A DNA stretch of 64,000 bases, taken from contig JAPDQB010000023.1 of the NCBI GenBank assembly GCA_034506175.1, positions 1 to 64,000 on the forward strand, written 5' to 3'. Numbering within the stretch: the first letter of the stretch is position 1; every line of letters starts with the position of its first letter. The DNA is from a candidate division KSB1 bacterium (lineage in GTDB: Bacteria > Zhuqueibacterota > Zhuqueibacteria > Zhuqueibacterales > Zhuqueibacteraceae). The notes beneath the pieces were generated by a model, which saw nothing but the letters and a program-made list of their open reading frames with translations, made no database searches and had not been told where the DNA came from. Below, piece after piece: positions 45,010 to 53,798 of the stretch. The translations under genes were made by a program, and so were the position numbers.

Positions 45010-46122
45010 TTATTCCATCAAACTCAGAATGGCGGCTTGAATATGCGGATAATGATCATCGTGGCGGGCGGTGGTGGCGACTTCCAAGCCGATGCCGTCG
45101 TAGGCGATTTGCAGATTCTGCCCGACGCGCTTGACCTGGCGTCTGGCGCCATCGACACCGTTCAAATAACGAAACCCTTCGATCCACTGGCATTCCGCGA
45201 GCCGGGTTTTAAATCGTTCAAAAGCCGGGCTGCGGTTCGGCACTTTATCCCAATTGCGCGTTTGATCTTTGTCTTTGGCCGGGCGTTTCGAGGGTTCGAG
45301 TGGTGGCGGCGATTTAAAGCGCTCGTACAATGCCAAGCCGAGCGCGGAAAAAGTAAATTTGCCGTTGCTCATTTCCAGCAGGGGCACGAGAGTTTCGCGG
45401 TCAGGCCCATTCAATCCCTGTAAAACTTCCTGCTGCGGCAGTTCGGTTTCCGCATCCAATTTCGCCAGCAAAGGCTCGAGCCGGGTGAGAGGCTCGCGGT
45501 CACAGAGAAGCGGCATCGGCGGCAGCGTCATCATAATGTCGGAATTTTCAAAAGTGTATTGCACCGGCACGCCGAAAATTACACCGAGCAGTGTTGTGTA
45601 AGGAAGCAGACTTTTGTACCCGGCTGAAGCGTTCAAGATGACGTCGTGCGTGTGCGCCAGTCCCGGGCGGGTGAGCCAGCGAATCACCGACTGCGCGTAA
45701 CGCGGCACACCGGTGCTGCGAAACAAGGCAGCGTCTTGCACTTGCAAGCCGGTGATCACTTCCATTTCAGCGGAGGCATGCCAAACTTGTTTGATGAATT
45801 GCGCTACGACACGCGCGCTGAAAATTCCGGCTGCGGATTCGCCGGCGAACAGGGCAATTTCATCACCCGCACCGATGCCGATCGCCGCGAGGCTGGTCAG
45901 CTCCGGCGCAATCATCGGCAACCCCGAGGCTTTGCTGAAATCCAGCTCGCATAACCTCGCCAAAACGCGCTTTTCCAGCTCGCGCTGTTTGCGGGCATTG
46001 CCCTCGCGCAGCGTCAACAGGTCGGTGCCTTTCATTCCCTCCCACAAGACTTTTTCATTTTCCGCCAGACGGTGGACGATCAGCACCCCCACCGTGGTTA
46101 AAACGATTTTAGGTTTTGACAT
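45010..46122 (-). CDS. CARF-domain protein, probable RelE-type effector (Cami1-like)
   Basis: 370 residues. The N-terminal ~205 residues match the TIGR02619/Csx1-type CARF fold: strand KIVLTTVGVLIVH, then HDVILNASAGYKSLLPYTTL, LGVIFGVPVQYTFE and IMMTLPPMPL. CARF domains sense cyclic oligoadenylate in type III CRISPR immunity. A short winged-helix-like stretch follows (about 245-270). The C-terminal ~75 residues (SPAFERFKTRLAECQW ... GIGLEVATTARHDDHYPHI) resemble RelE ribosome-dependent RNases, as in Cami1; an RX6H HEPN reading of RHDDHYPH is the alternative. No cas gene or CRISPR array is in the window. It is divergent from the ATPase/DUF4276 pair and has its own terminator. Confidence 0.75.
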   Translation of the reverse strand: MSKPKIVLTTVGVLIVHRLAENEKVLWEGMKGTDLLTLREGNARKQRELEKRVLARLCELDFSKASGLPMIAPELTSLAAIGIGAGDEIALFAGESAAGIFSARVVAQFIKQVWHASAEMEVITGLQVQDAALFRSTGVPRYAQSVIRWLTRPGLAHTHDVILNASAGYKSLLPYTTLLGVIFGVPVQYTFENSDIMMTLPPMPLLCDREPLTRLEPLLAKLDAETELPQQEVLQGLNGPDRETLVPLLEMSNGKFTFSALGLALYERFKSPPPLEPSKRPAKDKDQTRNWDKVPNRSPAFERFKTRLAECQWIEGFRYLNGVDGARRQVKRVGQNLQIAYDGIGLEVATTARHDDHYPHIQAAILSLME

Positions 46123-46253
46123 CTCTACAAATTCCCGAGAGGTTAGGTTGTGACTCTATTACTTCCGTATTTTAATACCTTCGGCGATCCGAATTTGCGG
46201 AAGGGAAAGGCTTAATAAAAATAGAGATGGCGGGGAATTATAAAAATCACGGC

Positions 46254-46282
46254 TTGACTTTTTGGGAAATGTGCAGTAAGTT
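46254..46282 (+). promoter_or_regulatory. Possible promoter of the ATPase/DUF4276 pair
   Basis: TTGACT (46254-46259), a 17-base spacer and TAAGTT (46277-46282) lie 48 bases before the ATPase start. The -35 is good and the -10 is poor. Confidence 0.35.
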
Positions 46283-46329
46283 TAGGTTATCGTTTTCTCC
46301 ATTTTCAAAAATAACCTACGTCAAATGCA

Positions 46330-47487
46330 ATGATGATCGAAAAAATCTGTATAAATAACTATAAAAGCATTCACTCTCTTCAAGACTTTGAGCTGAAGCC
46401 TGTTAATGTTCTCATTGGCGCAAACAATTCCGGCAAGAGCAATTTTTTGGACGTGTTTGCGTTTTTGCGGGATACTTTGCAGGATGATAGCTCGCAAGAC
46501 AATCACGGCGACAAAGTAACTGGCTGGCGTGGCGCTTTACAAAGGCGGGGTGGAGGCGAAAGTGTTTGTTTTAATAATGAACAACATTTTCAAATCAGTT
46601 GCTTGAGCCATCCATTTCGATACTCTTTGGAAATAGCCTTGGATCAATTTGGGCAATACTACCAAATCCGAAATGAAGCACTTACTGCGGTCAACGCAGA
46701 AAAAAAATTCTTTGAGCCGCAAAACGGAATGCTGGCGATCTACAATGAGATGGGAGAAAAACTGCACGCATGCGCAAGAGATGGGCGGACAGGATTAGCT
46801 CAATTCTTGCGGGAAAACAATGTTGACCCGCAAGCCTTCGACTTCGCCCAGAAATTGTCTGAAATCAAAATCTACGACCGCCTTCGCACGGAGAAGTGGG
46901 CGCCGATGCGAACCCCTCAGAAATCAAAAGGCGAAACAATTTTAGATGAAGACGGTGGAAATTTGGTCGGCGTGCTCCATCAGCTTTCGGAAACTTATCC
47001 GGCCTTCCGTAGAGAACTTGATTCGCTGTTGCGAATTTTGTTTCGGGATTTTGCGAGAATTTCCTTCCCAAGCAACAAAGAGGGCGAGCTTTATATTCGC
47101 TGGGAAGACAAGACCGGAAGAGTATTAACGACGTCCCAACTTTCGGATGGAACGTTGAAGTTCTTGTGCTTGATCGCGATTTTGAAAAATCCGAAACCGC
47201 CGGCCTTGATCGGTCTTGATGAGCCGGATGCCAAGTTGCATCCGATGATGCAAGTCATTCTCGACGGAATGATTGATGAAGCAGCGCGGCGCACACAAAT
47301 TATTGCCACGACGCATAATCCCGATTTCGTTTCGTCGTTCACTCCTGAAGAGATCGTGATCTTGCAGCAATATCATGGCGCGACTGAGATGAGACGCTTT
47401 TCTAGCAAGGGCGCGTTGGAGTTGTGGCTCCAGGATTTCAGCACCCGCGAGCTTTGGTTGATGGGGGAGTTAGAGTCACGATGGTAA
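46330..47487 (+). CDS. OLD-like/SMC-type ABC ATPase (candidate defence gene)
   Basis: 385 residues (ATG 46330 or 46333). Walker A GANNSGKS is at residues 30-37; an N-terminal INNYKSIHSLQDFELKPVNV is typical of AAA_15/AAA_21 OLD-like ATPases. The C-terminal half has SDGTLKFLCLIAIL (signature region), LIGLDEPDAKLHP (Walker B) and a TTHNPDF switch. There is no Toprim domain of its own. The next gene, overlapping by 7 bases, encodes a DUF4276/Toprim-like protein, so nuclease function is probably split between two chains as in AbiL- or PARIS-type systems. That functional reading is inference. Confidence 0.85.
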   Translation: MMIEKICINNYKSIHSLQDFELKPVNVLIGANNSGKSNFLDVFAFLRDTLQDDSSQDNHGDKVTGWRGALQRRGGGESVCFNNEQHFQISCLSHPFRYSLEIALDQFGQYYQIRNEALTAVNAEKKFFEPQNGMLAIYNEMGEKLHACARDGRTGLAQFLRENNVDPQAFDFAQKLSEIKIYDRLRTEKWAPMRTPQKSKGETILDEDGGNLVGVLHQLSETYPAFRRELDSLLRILFRDFARISFPSNKEGELYIRWEDKTGRVLTTSQLSDGTLKFLCLIAILKNPKPPALIGLDEPDAKLHPMMQVILDGMIDEAARRTQIIATTHNPDFVSSFTPEEIVILQQYHGATEMRRFSSKGALELWLQDFSTRELWLMGELESRW

Positions 47488-48143
47488 AGCGAAGAATAAT
47501 TTTATGCTCCGAAAGCTTGCGAGTTGCAACGGGGCATCCCAAGCCGGAACCGCAATACAGCATCGATGCGCAGGCGATCATCGGGCTTTTGAAAAATAAC
47601 TTTCAGACGCTAAAGAACGAGCAGGTGGAGATCGAACCCCGCGGCTTTAAAGGCAAAGATGACTTCATGAAAAAGGTGCCTGCTCTTGTCAAGGATACCT
47701 TTGAAACATTTCGCTACCGCCGGCATGAATTCGAGATATTTTTCATTGCTTTGCGAGATACGGATACAAATGACGGCAGAAAGATAGCGGGTATTCGCCG
47801 CAAGCTCGCTGAAAAAATCAAGAAATTGATTGGGGCGCAGGAATTTCAACGGGTGCACATCATGTTCGCCGTGCAAGCCATTGAAGCGTGGGTTTTGGCG
47901 GACGAGCAGAAGCTGAATGAGTATCTTGGGGTGACGAACAAAGCCAAGCACGAGAACGAACCGGAGAAAATCCCCAACCCCAAACAAATCGTCCAAAATC
48001 TCTTTGCGCAATGTGATCTGGAATACACGCCTCAACAGTTGCTTGATTTATTGCCCCAGCTTCAAGTCTCGGAACTCTTGCGCTGCAAACATTTTAAAGA
48101 GTTTTACGCCTGTGTGCAAAATATCGTTGACGGCGTGGTGTGA
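47481..48143 (+). CDS. DUF4276 (Toprim-like) partner protein
   Basis: 220 residues from ATG 47481, which overlaps the ATPase stop (ATGGTAA) and indicates coupled translation; a GGGGGAG lies 11 bases upstream. Key blocks are ILCSES (acidic residue early), FFIALRDTDTNDGRKI (Asp-rich) and AVQAIEAWVLADEQKL, the conserved 'IEAW' motif of DUF4276. These fit a metal-binding Toprim-like nuclease fold. Together with the ATPase it forms a two-gene unit of the OLD/RloB/AbiL kind, likely protective against phage or plasmids. Confidence 0.8.
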   Translation: MVKRRIILCSESLRVATGHPKPEPQYSIDAQAIIGLLKNNFQTLKNEQVEIEPRGFKGKDDFMKKVPALVKDTFETFRYRRHEFEIFFIALRDTDTNDGRKIAGIRRKLAEKIKKLIGAQEFQRVHIMFAVQAIEAWVLADEQKLNEYLGVTNKAKHENEPEKIPNPKQIVQNLFAQCDLEYTPQQLLDLLPQLQVSELLRCKHFKEFYACVQNIVDGVV

Positions 48144-48173
48144 TTTGTATTCAAAACTGAGCCAGCGCCGGTT

Positions 48174-49745
48174 ATGATAAAATGGCTTTCCGAAAAACTC
48201 GTCCGCGACGGCGCAAAACCGCTGCGCTTCCGCCTCGCGCTCGGCGTTTCATTCGGCCTGCACGCCGCGCTTTTTATTTTAGCCAGCTTGCTGGCCGCGC
48301 TGCTCGAGATGTCGCCGGCGACCATCCCGCCGCAGGTTTTTGAATTTATTTTCGACGACGACAAGACGCTTAAGAAAACCGGCATTCAGAAATCTTCATT
48401 TGCAAAAAAAGACGCCGGCACAGCACGGCCTCGCGTCCCGCCGCCAATGATTCGTTCCACATCCAATCCTCTCAACGAGACGCCGACAGCAGAGCAGGAG
48501 CCTTTCAATCCCGCAAAAGAAACTGATCAAATTATCCGGGGACCATTTTCGGACGTTCGCCTCTTAGACTCCACACCGACGCCGCGCTTGGCGAGCGCCG
48601 ACTTCTTGGCGCCCAAACTCCAGCCACATCGTTTCGCGATGCCTTCTTTACAGCGCCAGGCTATTTTGAAAAAAATCCGCACCCTCACCACCAAGCCGTT
48701 GGCCGCCGCGCTTGATTCATCATTTGTTTGGGAAAAAAATGGGCAGCGTTTTCAATTCGAGGTGCGCCATTTGCCGGCGGCTTCGGCGACGGGATTCGAC
48801 GAGCTGTTGATTGCGGTGACAACCGTTGACGATGACGACACCTTGTCAACACAATTGCGGATGCGGCGCCTGGCGTTTTCACAATTCGCCCAGTTCGTGG
48901 ATAATTGGGACCCGCTCGTGGCGCTGCACGATGACGAGTTTGACGGCCGTTTTCACAGCAACACTGAAATGGTGATCAGCGCCAGCGGTGGCAGGCAGCC
49001 GAAATTTCTCGGCAAGGTTTCGACCGCGGCCTACTCCATTCGCCGCTCGCAGCCGTCTTTTTATCTCGACGACAACGAAATTTTTCTTGCCGGACTCGAA
49101 AAAAACGCTGCCACCATTCCGGTGCCGCGGGTTTTCATGGGCATCCTGGCCGATACCAGCCGAAGTCGCGAGGGGGTGAAGGTCTTCACCGAAGAAAGCT
49201 GGATCACCTTTCATCATGACGGGAGTTATTCCTGGCATAGCGCCTCGGCGCCGCAGATCGAGCATCGCGCCAAGCTTTCGTCTGAGCCGCATACGATCAT
49301 CGGCCGCGGCAAAGCCAGGCTGCACGTCAAAGGCGTGGTGCGAGGCATGGTGTTGGTTTACGGCGAAAACGATATCATCCTCAGCGGCGATTTGCTTTGC
49401 GCGCGCGATCCGGAAATCTTTTCCGATTCCCGCGACTTTGTGGGTTTGGTTTCCGCCAAAGAGATCGAGGTGGCGCCGCCTTCGGTGACCGGGCCGGGGG
49501 ATTTGAAAATTCAAGCGGCGCTCTTTGCCAGAAGCCGCTTTCGTGTTCCGCATCTTTACACGCGCGAAACTGCAACGCTGCGCATTTACGGCAGCCTATC
49601 CGCCGGTTCGATTTCCGCCACTGAGCCGCGATACGGCACGCGCATTCGTTTTGATAAACGTTTTGAGAACATGCGCCCGCCCAATTTTCCGATGGCAGAT
49701 CGCTATGAAATTGCGGAGTGGGATGAAAGATGGTTGGTGAAATAA
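48174..49745 (+). CDS. Single-pass protein with TonB-like N-terminus and DUF4900-like C-terminus
   Basis: 523 residues. One membrane helix (about 23-45, ALGVSFGLHAALFILASL) near the N-terminus looks like energy-transducer TonB/GspL-type starts. A Pro/Thr-rich spacer follows. The C-terminal ~150 residues resemble DUF4900 found in type IV pilus-related proteins (KARLHVKGVVRGMVLVYGEN, DIILSGDL, DFVGLVSAKEIEV, AALFARSRFRV). It starts 30 bases after the DUF4276 gene, so they may be cotranscribed, though a defence role is not suggested by its domains. Confidence 0.65.
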   Translation: MIKWLSEKLVRDGAKPLRFRLALGVSFGLHAALFILASLLAALLEMSPATIPPQVFEFIFDDDKTLKKTGIQKSSFAKKDAGTARPRVPPPMIRSTSNPLNETPTAEQEPFNPAKETDQIIRGPFSDVRLLDSTPTPRLASADFLAPKLQPHRFAMPSLQRQAILKKIRTLTTKPLAAALDSSFVWEKNGQRFQFEVRHLPAASATGFDELLIAVTTVDDDDTLSTQLRMRRLAFSQFAQFVDNWDPLVALHDDEFDGRFHSNTEMVISASGGRQPKFLGKVSTAAYSIRRSQPSFYLDDNEIFLAGLEKNAATIPVPRVFMGILADTSRSREGVKVFTEESWITFHHDGSYSWHSASAPQIEHRAKLSSEPHTIIGRGKARLHVKGVVRGMVLVYGENDIILSGDLLCARDPEIFSDSRDFVGLVSAKEIEVAPPSVTGPGDLKIQAALFARSRFRVPHLYTRETATLRIYGSLSAGSISATEPRYGTRIRFDKRFENMRPPNFPMADRYEIAEWDERWLVK

Positions 49746-49804
49746 TGCCGGTGCCGCTGGGCCTTTGACACGCAGAGTTTAGGACAAAGTAAAGTTAGCG
49801 TCCA

Positions 49805-50761
49805 ATGAATATCCTCGTCCTCAACTGCGGCAGTTCATCGCTCAAGTTTCAAATCATCGAGACCGATCTCGAGGTGATCGAGCAGAACGCCGATAAACAA
49901 TTGGCCAAAGGCGTGATCGAGCGCATCGGCAGCGAGGCGCTGATCACGCTGCAAGCCGCCGGCAACGCGGTGGTGAAACGGACGACGCCATTGCGCGATC
50001 ATCGCTCGGCGCTGGATTATGTGGTGCGCTGGATCCTTTCGGCGGAATCGAAGATCGACGGCATCCAATCGCTGAGCGCCATTCACGCCCTCGGCCATCG
50101 CGTCGTGCATGGCGCTGAGAACTTCACCATGTCGGTGGTGATTACCGACGAGGTGATCGAGGGCATTGAGGATTGCATCGAGCTGGCGCCTTTGCACAAT
50201 CCGGCGAATCTCAAAGGGATTTACGCCGCGCGCGAGCTGTTCGGTCCCGGCATTCCGCAAGCCGCGGTGTTCGATACTTCATTTCATTCGACGATGCCGG
50301 AAACCTCGTATCTTTACGCCATCCAGTATCAGCTCTATCGCCGGCACAAAATCCGGCGCTACGGTTTTCATGGCACTTCGCATCGTTACGTGGCGTATCG
50401 CTACCGGCAGCTCACCGGCAAGGCGCGCGAAGAGACCAACGTCATCACGCTGCATCTCGGCAACGGCTGCTCGGCCGGCGCGATCAAAAACGGCGACTCG
50501 CTGGATACCTCGATGGGCATGACGCCGCTGGAAGGCTTGGTGATGGGAACCCGCTGCGGCGACATCGATGCGTCGGTGTTGGAATATCTTTCTCACAAAG
50601 AGGGCATGTCGTTCGGCGAAATCGACACGCTGCTCAACAAGCAGTCCGGCTTGCTCGGCATTTCCGGTTTGACCAACGACATGCGCGATTTTTTGGACGA
50701 AGAACATGAGCATCAGGATCGCCGCGGCGATGGTAACGTGATGTCTGCAAAGAGTTGGTGA
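49805..50761 (+). pseudogene. ackA: Acetate kinase lacking its C-terminal quarter
   Basis: The first ~300 residues are a normal acetate kinase: [83 protein letters not shown] and [14 protein letters not shown]. After about residue 298 (nt 50700) the similarity stops; the stop comes at residue 318, whereas the family runs about 400. The missing part includes the adenine-binding TAGIGEN-type region, so the enzyme should be inactive. The break coincides with the end of a truncated barrel gene on the other strand. Confidence 0.8.
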
Positions 50762-50859
50762 ATTTGGGTAGAGTGCTTGCGTAGGAGAGGGGATCGGAGT
50801 GATATAAAACTCTGGTTGGACGTCATGTCCGGCCAGAGCTCGCGATGGTTATCGGCCCC

Positions 50860-51140
50860 ATAGAGGCCAACCGTGGCAACGTAAAAATCGCTTTTCAATT
50901 CACGGATGCTAGGCAGGGTCTTGAAATCGTAGTCGATGAACACGTAGCGGCGATCGGCCGCCAAATTGGATTTGCCGCCGATTGGCACATCGATGCCGCC
51001 GCCAAAATGCCAGCCGATTTTTGCCCGAGGCGATTCTCATTATAAATCCCGCCGCGCACACCGAAGCGTGTTTGCGCGCTGGCGCTGCCAAGGGTGAGCA
51101 ACATCAGCACGAGCAAAATAATGATCATTTTGCGTTTCAT
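50860..51140 (-). pseudogene. Broken outer-membrane barrel protein fragment
   Basis: GGAGG stands 7 bases before ATG 51140, and a signal peptide follows (MKRKMIIILLVLMLLTLGSASAQ). After RFGVRGGIYNENR the frame changes near 51040. The next frame gives DVPIGGKSNLAADRRYVFID and DFYVATVGLY, typical of the last strands of small barrels, but the terminal aromatic residue and stop are missing. Beyond 50860 the sequence looks unrelated. The gene is both frameshifted and cut at its 3' end. Confidence 0.65.
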
Positions 51141-51223
51141 GATTAAACCTCCGTCTCAAAAATATTTTTGTTGCGGCCGCGCCTCGTACGAGCCGTCTGG
51201 CCGCCCGGGGGTTTCTCTTTTGG

Positions 51224-51481
51224 CTAAGCCATGGCGCGCGTCAGTTGCGCGTCCTGAATCCGGCTGAGGTGAACCCTGATCAATTCGCCGATTTGATCGG
51301 CATGAGAAACGATGCGCCCGTCCGGTTCTTCGCCAAGAGACGTCTCGGCGGCAAATGACCGGTCGTTGAATTCTCTCAGCTCGTAGATGCGCGTGGCGAA
51401 TAAATGATTGCGATAGGGCAATGAGATCAATCCGATTAGTCGCTGCGCCGGCTGTGAGGCAATTTTTTTGCGACGGAACAT
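51224..51481 (-). CDS. Small hypothetical protein (85 residues)
   Basis: AGGAG stands 7 bases before ATG 51481. It is hydrophilic, without membrane segment or cysteines, and has a helical C-terminal half (IGELIRVHLSRIQDAQLTRA). I do not recognise the family. It follows another small gene (51503-51706) by 21 bases, so the two probably form an operon. Confidence 0.6.
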   Translation of the reverse strand: MFRRKKIASQPAQRLIGLISLPYRNHLFATRIYELREFNDRSFAAETSLGEEPDGRIVSHADQIGELIRVHLSRIQDAQLTRAMA

Positions 51482-51502
51482 GGGTCATCTCCTGAAAATA
51501 TT

Positions 51503-51706
51503 TTACGCCTTTTCCAAGACGAGTTTTTTTACGGGTTGCTCGCCGGTTTCCAAACAATTGATAAAACGCGACGCCACCTCGCGCGCGATGGCAGGATTGT
51601 CGCACAAATCCAAAGCATAATTATACGCTTCGAGATAAATCGAGGCGCCGTATTTTTCCGGCGCTTTCTCCGTCTGTTGCTCGTCAATGCGAGGCTTCAT
51701 CCACAT
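51503..51706 (-). CDS. Small hypothetical protein (67 residues)
   Basis: AAGGAG stands 8 bases before ATG 51706. It is acidic and helical (PEKYGASIYLEAYNYALDLC, NPAIAREVASRFINC) with a basic tail. No known family is recognised. It is the first gene of a two-gene unit with 51224-51481, upstream of the broken barrel gene. Confidence 0.6.
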   Translation of the reverse strand: MWMKPRIDEQQTEKAPEKYGASIYLEAYNYALDLCDNPAIAREVASRFINCLETGEQPVKKLVLEKA

Positions 51707-52136
51707 GGCTGATTCTCCTTCCGCAAACTCAATTTTCTTAAAAAGGCGGCCCGCCGAACGCGATGATGACGCTATGGAATTACATTTCCGTACTTATGGT
51801 ATTATCACGAAAATGCCGTCGCCCAGGCTTCCAGCCTGCATGCAGACAAGATGTCTGCGTTACGGCGGACCGCCAAGAAAGTTTTGTAAAACAAATTAGA
51901 ATTTTTATGCTTATTCAGGCAACTTGTTTTACCACGTACAGGAATCGGCAAGCGCAGTGCCAAAAACTATTCGGCAAGACTGACGTCATCAAATGATAAA
52001 AATTTTCAGCAGGTTAGCGCCAGTGATTTGACGCGTACATTAAAAGCCAGGTTGGGTCGGATGAGGTAAGATTTACTTGATCAGCAGGGTTGGGGCTGTA
52101 TAAAATTTACTTCCCCTGTATGAGTTCCTTGCATCG
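51707..52136. other. 430-base intergenic region with REP-like element
   Basis: No gene supported. It contains the REP-like element at 51806-51863; the remainder is A+T-rich without a visible promoter or terminator. Confidence 0.6.
51806..51863. repeat. REP-like double-hairpin element, copy B
   Basis: It matches 35265-35322 with about four differences in 58 bases. The same two stems are present (CAGGCT-TCC-AGCCTG; GCAGACA-AGA-TGTCTGC). Confidence 0.8.
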
Positions 52137-53768
52137 CTACTTTTTATCCAACTGCACCCCCGAATAATAATGCTGCAGAATCTGCACAAAATTCTGCCCG
52201 CGCAAGGCCATCATCGCGGCGCCGGTTTGGCATAAGCCAACGCCGTGGCCCCAGCCAGCGCCCAAAATTCTGAATCTGGCCGGCAAGCCATTACGATCGC
52301 GACCGGATTTTTCAATCGCAATGCACGCGCTCCACAGAGTTTTTTCGCCGAGCGCCTGCCGGATCGCCAGCTCGCGAGTGATCTCAAAAGTTTTTTTCGT
52401 GCCGGTGACGCGCAGGCGGATCAACCGCCCGGAGACGCCGCGCTGTATCGGCGTGAAATCCTGCAGCTCGCCAAAATCTTCGCCGGTGTGCTTGCGAATC
52501 AAATTCTGCAATTCCTGCCGCGTGTAGTTGAGCTCCCAGCGAAAATATTTTTTGGTGTATTCCATGGCCGCGGGAATTTCGCCTTGCGTGGTGTTGCAAT
52601 AAACGCCCGGGCTGGTGGTCAACCAACGCCACAGGGTGTTTTCATTTTGCAGTGAATTGCCCAACAGATTGGGCCGGCCGTTGCCGTCGAAAATGCCGCG
52701 CAAATGCGGTTTGGGCAAACCGTTCCAAACATTCTCATTGCTTTCGGTGTGGCCGCCGCAAACGCCGGCGTAATTCGCCTCGACGATGAGGCCATTCGCT
52801 TTCATGACCAGGCCCTTGGTGGCCGCGACCGCCTGATTCGTTGACGGCTGCTCCCTGGTGATGCCGCCGTAAACCTGGCAATGCACCTCGGCGCAGAGAT
52901 CGAATTGGTCCTCGAGATGGCGCGTGCCGACTTTCGCAAACGTCTCGCTGCGCGCCGCCACGGCCTGGGCTTTCAAGGCCTCCAAAGGAAAGGCATAATG
53001 CATTTCCGAGGGCACGACGCCCTGCACGTACTCTTCGATCGGCAAAATATTCACCACGGTTAATCTCGAAAACCGGTCGACAAAAACTTCAAGGCGGCCG
53101 CGATAGGCGCGGCTTTCGGTGCCTTCCCAATGGAAACCCGAGCCGACCGGGACATTCGGAATTTCGAGGCGCGCGGAGGCGATTTGAAAACCGCTTGGCA
53201 GTTGATACGATTGAGTGCCTTCGAGATCGCGCAACTCCAAAATGCCGCTGGCCGGTTTGCGGACAATCTCCCACAATTCGGTTTGAATTTTATCGGCGAT
53301 TTCTTTTTGCCTGGCCAGCGCGGCCTCGCGGCTGGCAAATTTTTCGCGCAGCACGACTTTGTAGAGCGTCGCCGCATTTTGCGCCACCAACAGACGGTCG
53401 AAGTCCGGGCGTTCTTCGATCATCTGCGGCAGCAAGCGAGCGTCAACCACTTTATCCAGCATCGCCCGCGCCTCGCCTTTGTCGCGCGTCGAGATGGCGA
53501 GCAAACGATAATCAATGCGGGCCGGCTCGATTTGCTTGATGGACACCACCCAGCGTTCTCCTGTCAAGTTGCGCGCGAGATAGCGGCCGCGCGGATGCAG
53601 CAGCGAAAATTTCTCCGGCGTCTGCAGGCGCAGCTCGCTGATATTTTGCAGCAGGCCGATGCGCACGACCGGGGTTTTGCCGGTTTCAACGCGCGCCACC
53701 GGCCCCAAACAGGCGACCACAAGCAACAGGCTCGCAAATAAAATTTGAGAAACAAGCTTTGAGATCAT
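52137..53768 (-). CDS. SpoIID/LytB-domain protein
   Basis: 543 residues with an N-terminal signal/lipoprotein-like segment (LLLVVACLG). The SpoIID/LytB core covers about 225-540: EEYVQGVVPSEM, ALKAQAVAARSETFAK, CAEVHCQVYGG, ANYAGVCGGHTESNENVW, and GAGWGHGVGLCQTGAAMMA near the end. SpoIID is a lytic transglycosylase acting on denuded peptidoglycan; LytB-type homologues modify cell-wall amidases. In a Gram-negative envelope a peptidoglycan-remodelling role is likely. The N-terminal ~200 residues may contain SPOR-like sequence. Confidence 0.88.
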   Translation of the reverse strand: MISKLVSQILFASLLLVVACLGPVARVETGKTPVVRIGLLQNISELRLQTPEKFSLLHPRGRYLARNLTGERWVVSIKQIEPARIDYRLLAISTRDKGEARAMLDKVVDARLLPQMIEERPDFDRLLVAQNAATLYKVVLREKFASREAALARQKEIADKIQTELWEIVRKPASGILELRDLEGTQSYQLPSGFQIASARLEIPNVPVGSGFHWEGTESRAYRGRLEVFVDRFSRLTVVNILPIEEYVQGVVPSEMHYAFPLEALKAQAVAARSETFAKVGTRHLEDQFDLCAEVHCQVYGGITREQPSTNQAVAATKGLVMKANGLIVEANYAGVCGGHTESNENVWNGLPKPHLRGIFDGNGRPNLLGNSLQNENTLWRWLTTSPGVYCNTTQGEIPAAMEYTKKYFRWELNYTRQELQNLIRKHTGEDFGELQDFTPIQRGVSGRLIRLRVTGTKKTFEITRELAIRQALGEKTLWSACIAIEKSGRDRNGLPARFRILGAGWGHGVGLCQTGAAMMALRGQNFVQILQHYYSGVQLDKK

Positions 53769-53798
53769 GAGAAGCTCGAAGTTGAAAAAATTTTTGCT

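Noticed and set aside
49805..50761. Functional acetate kinase of unusual length
   Set aside because: The missing C-terminal quarter includes nucleotide-binding sequence that is universal in the family.
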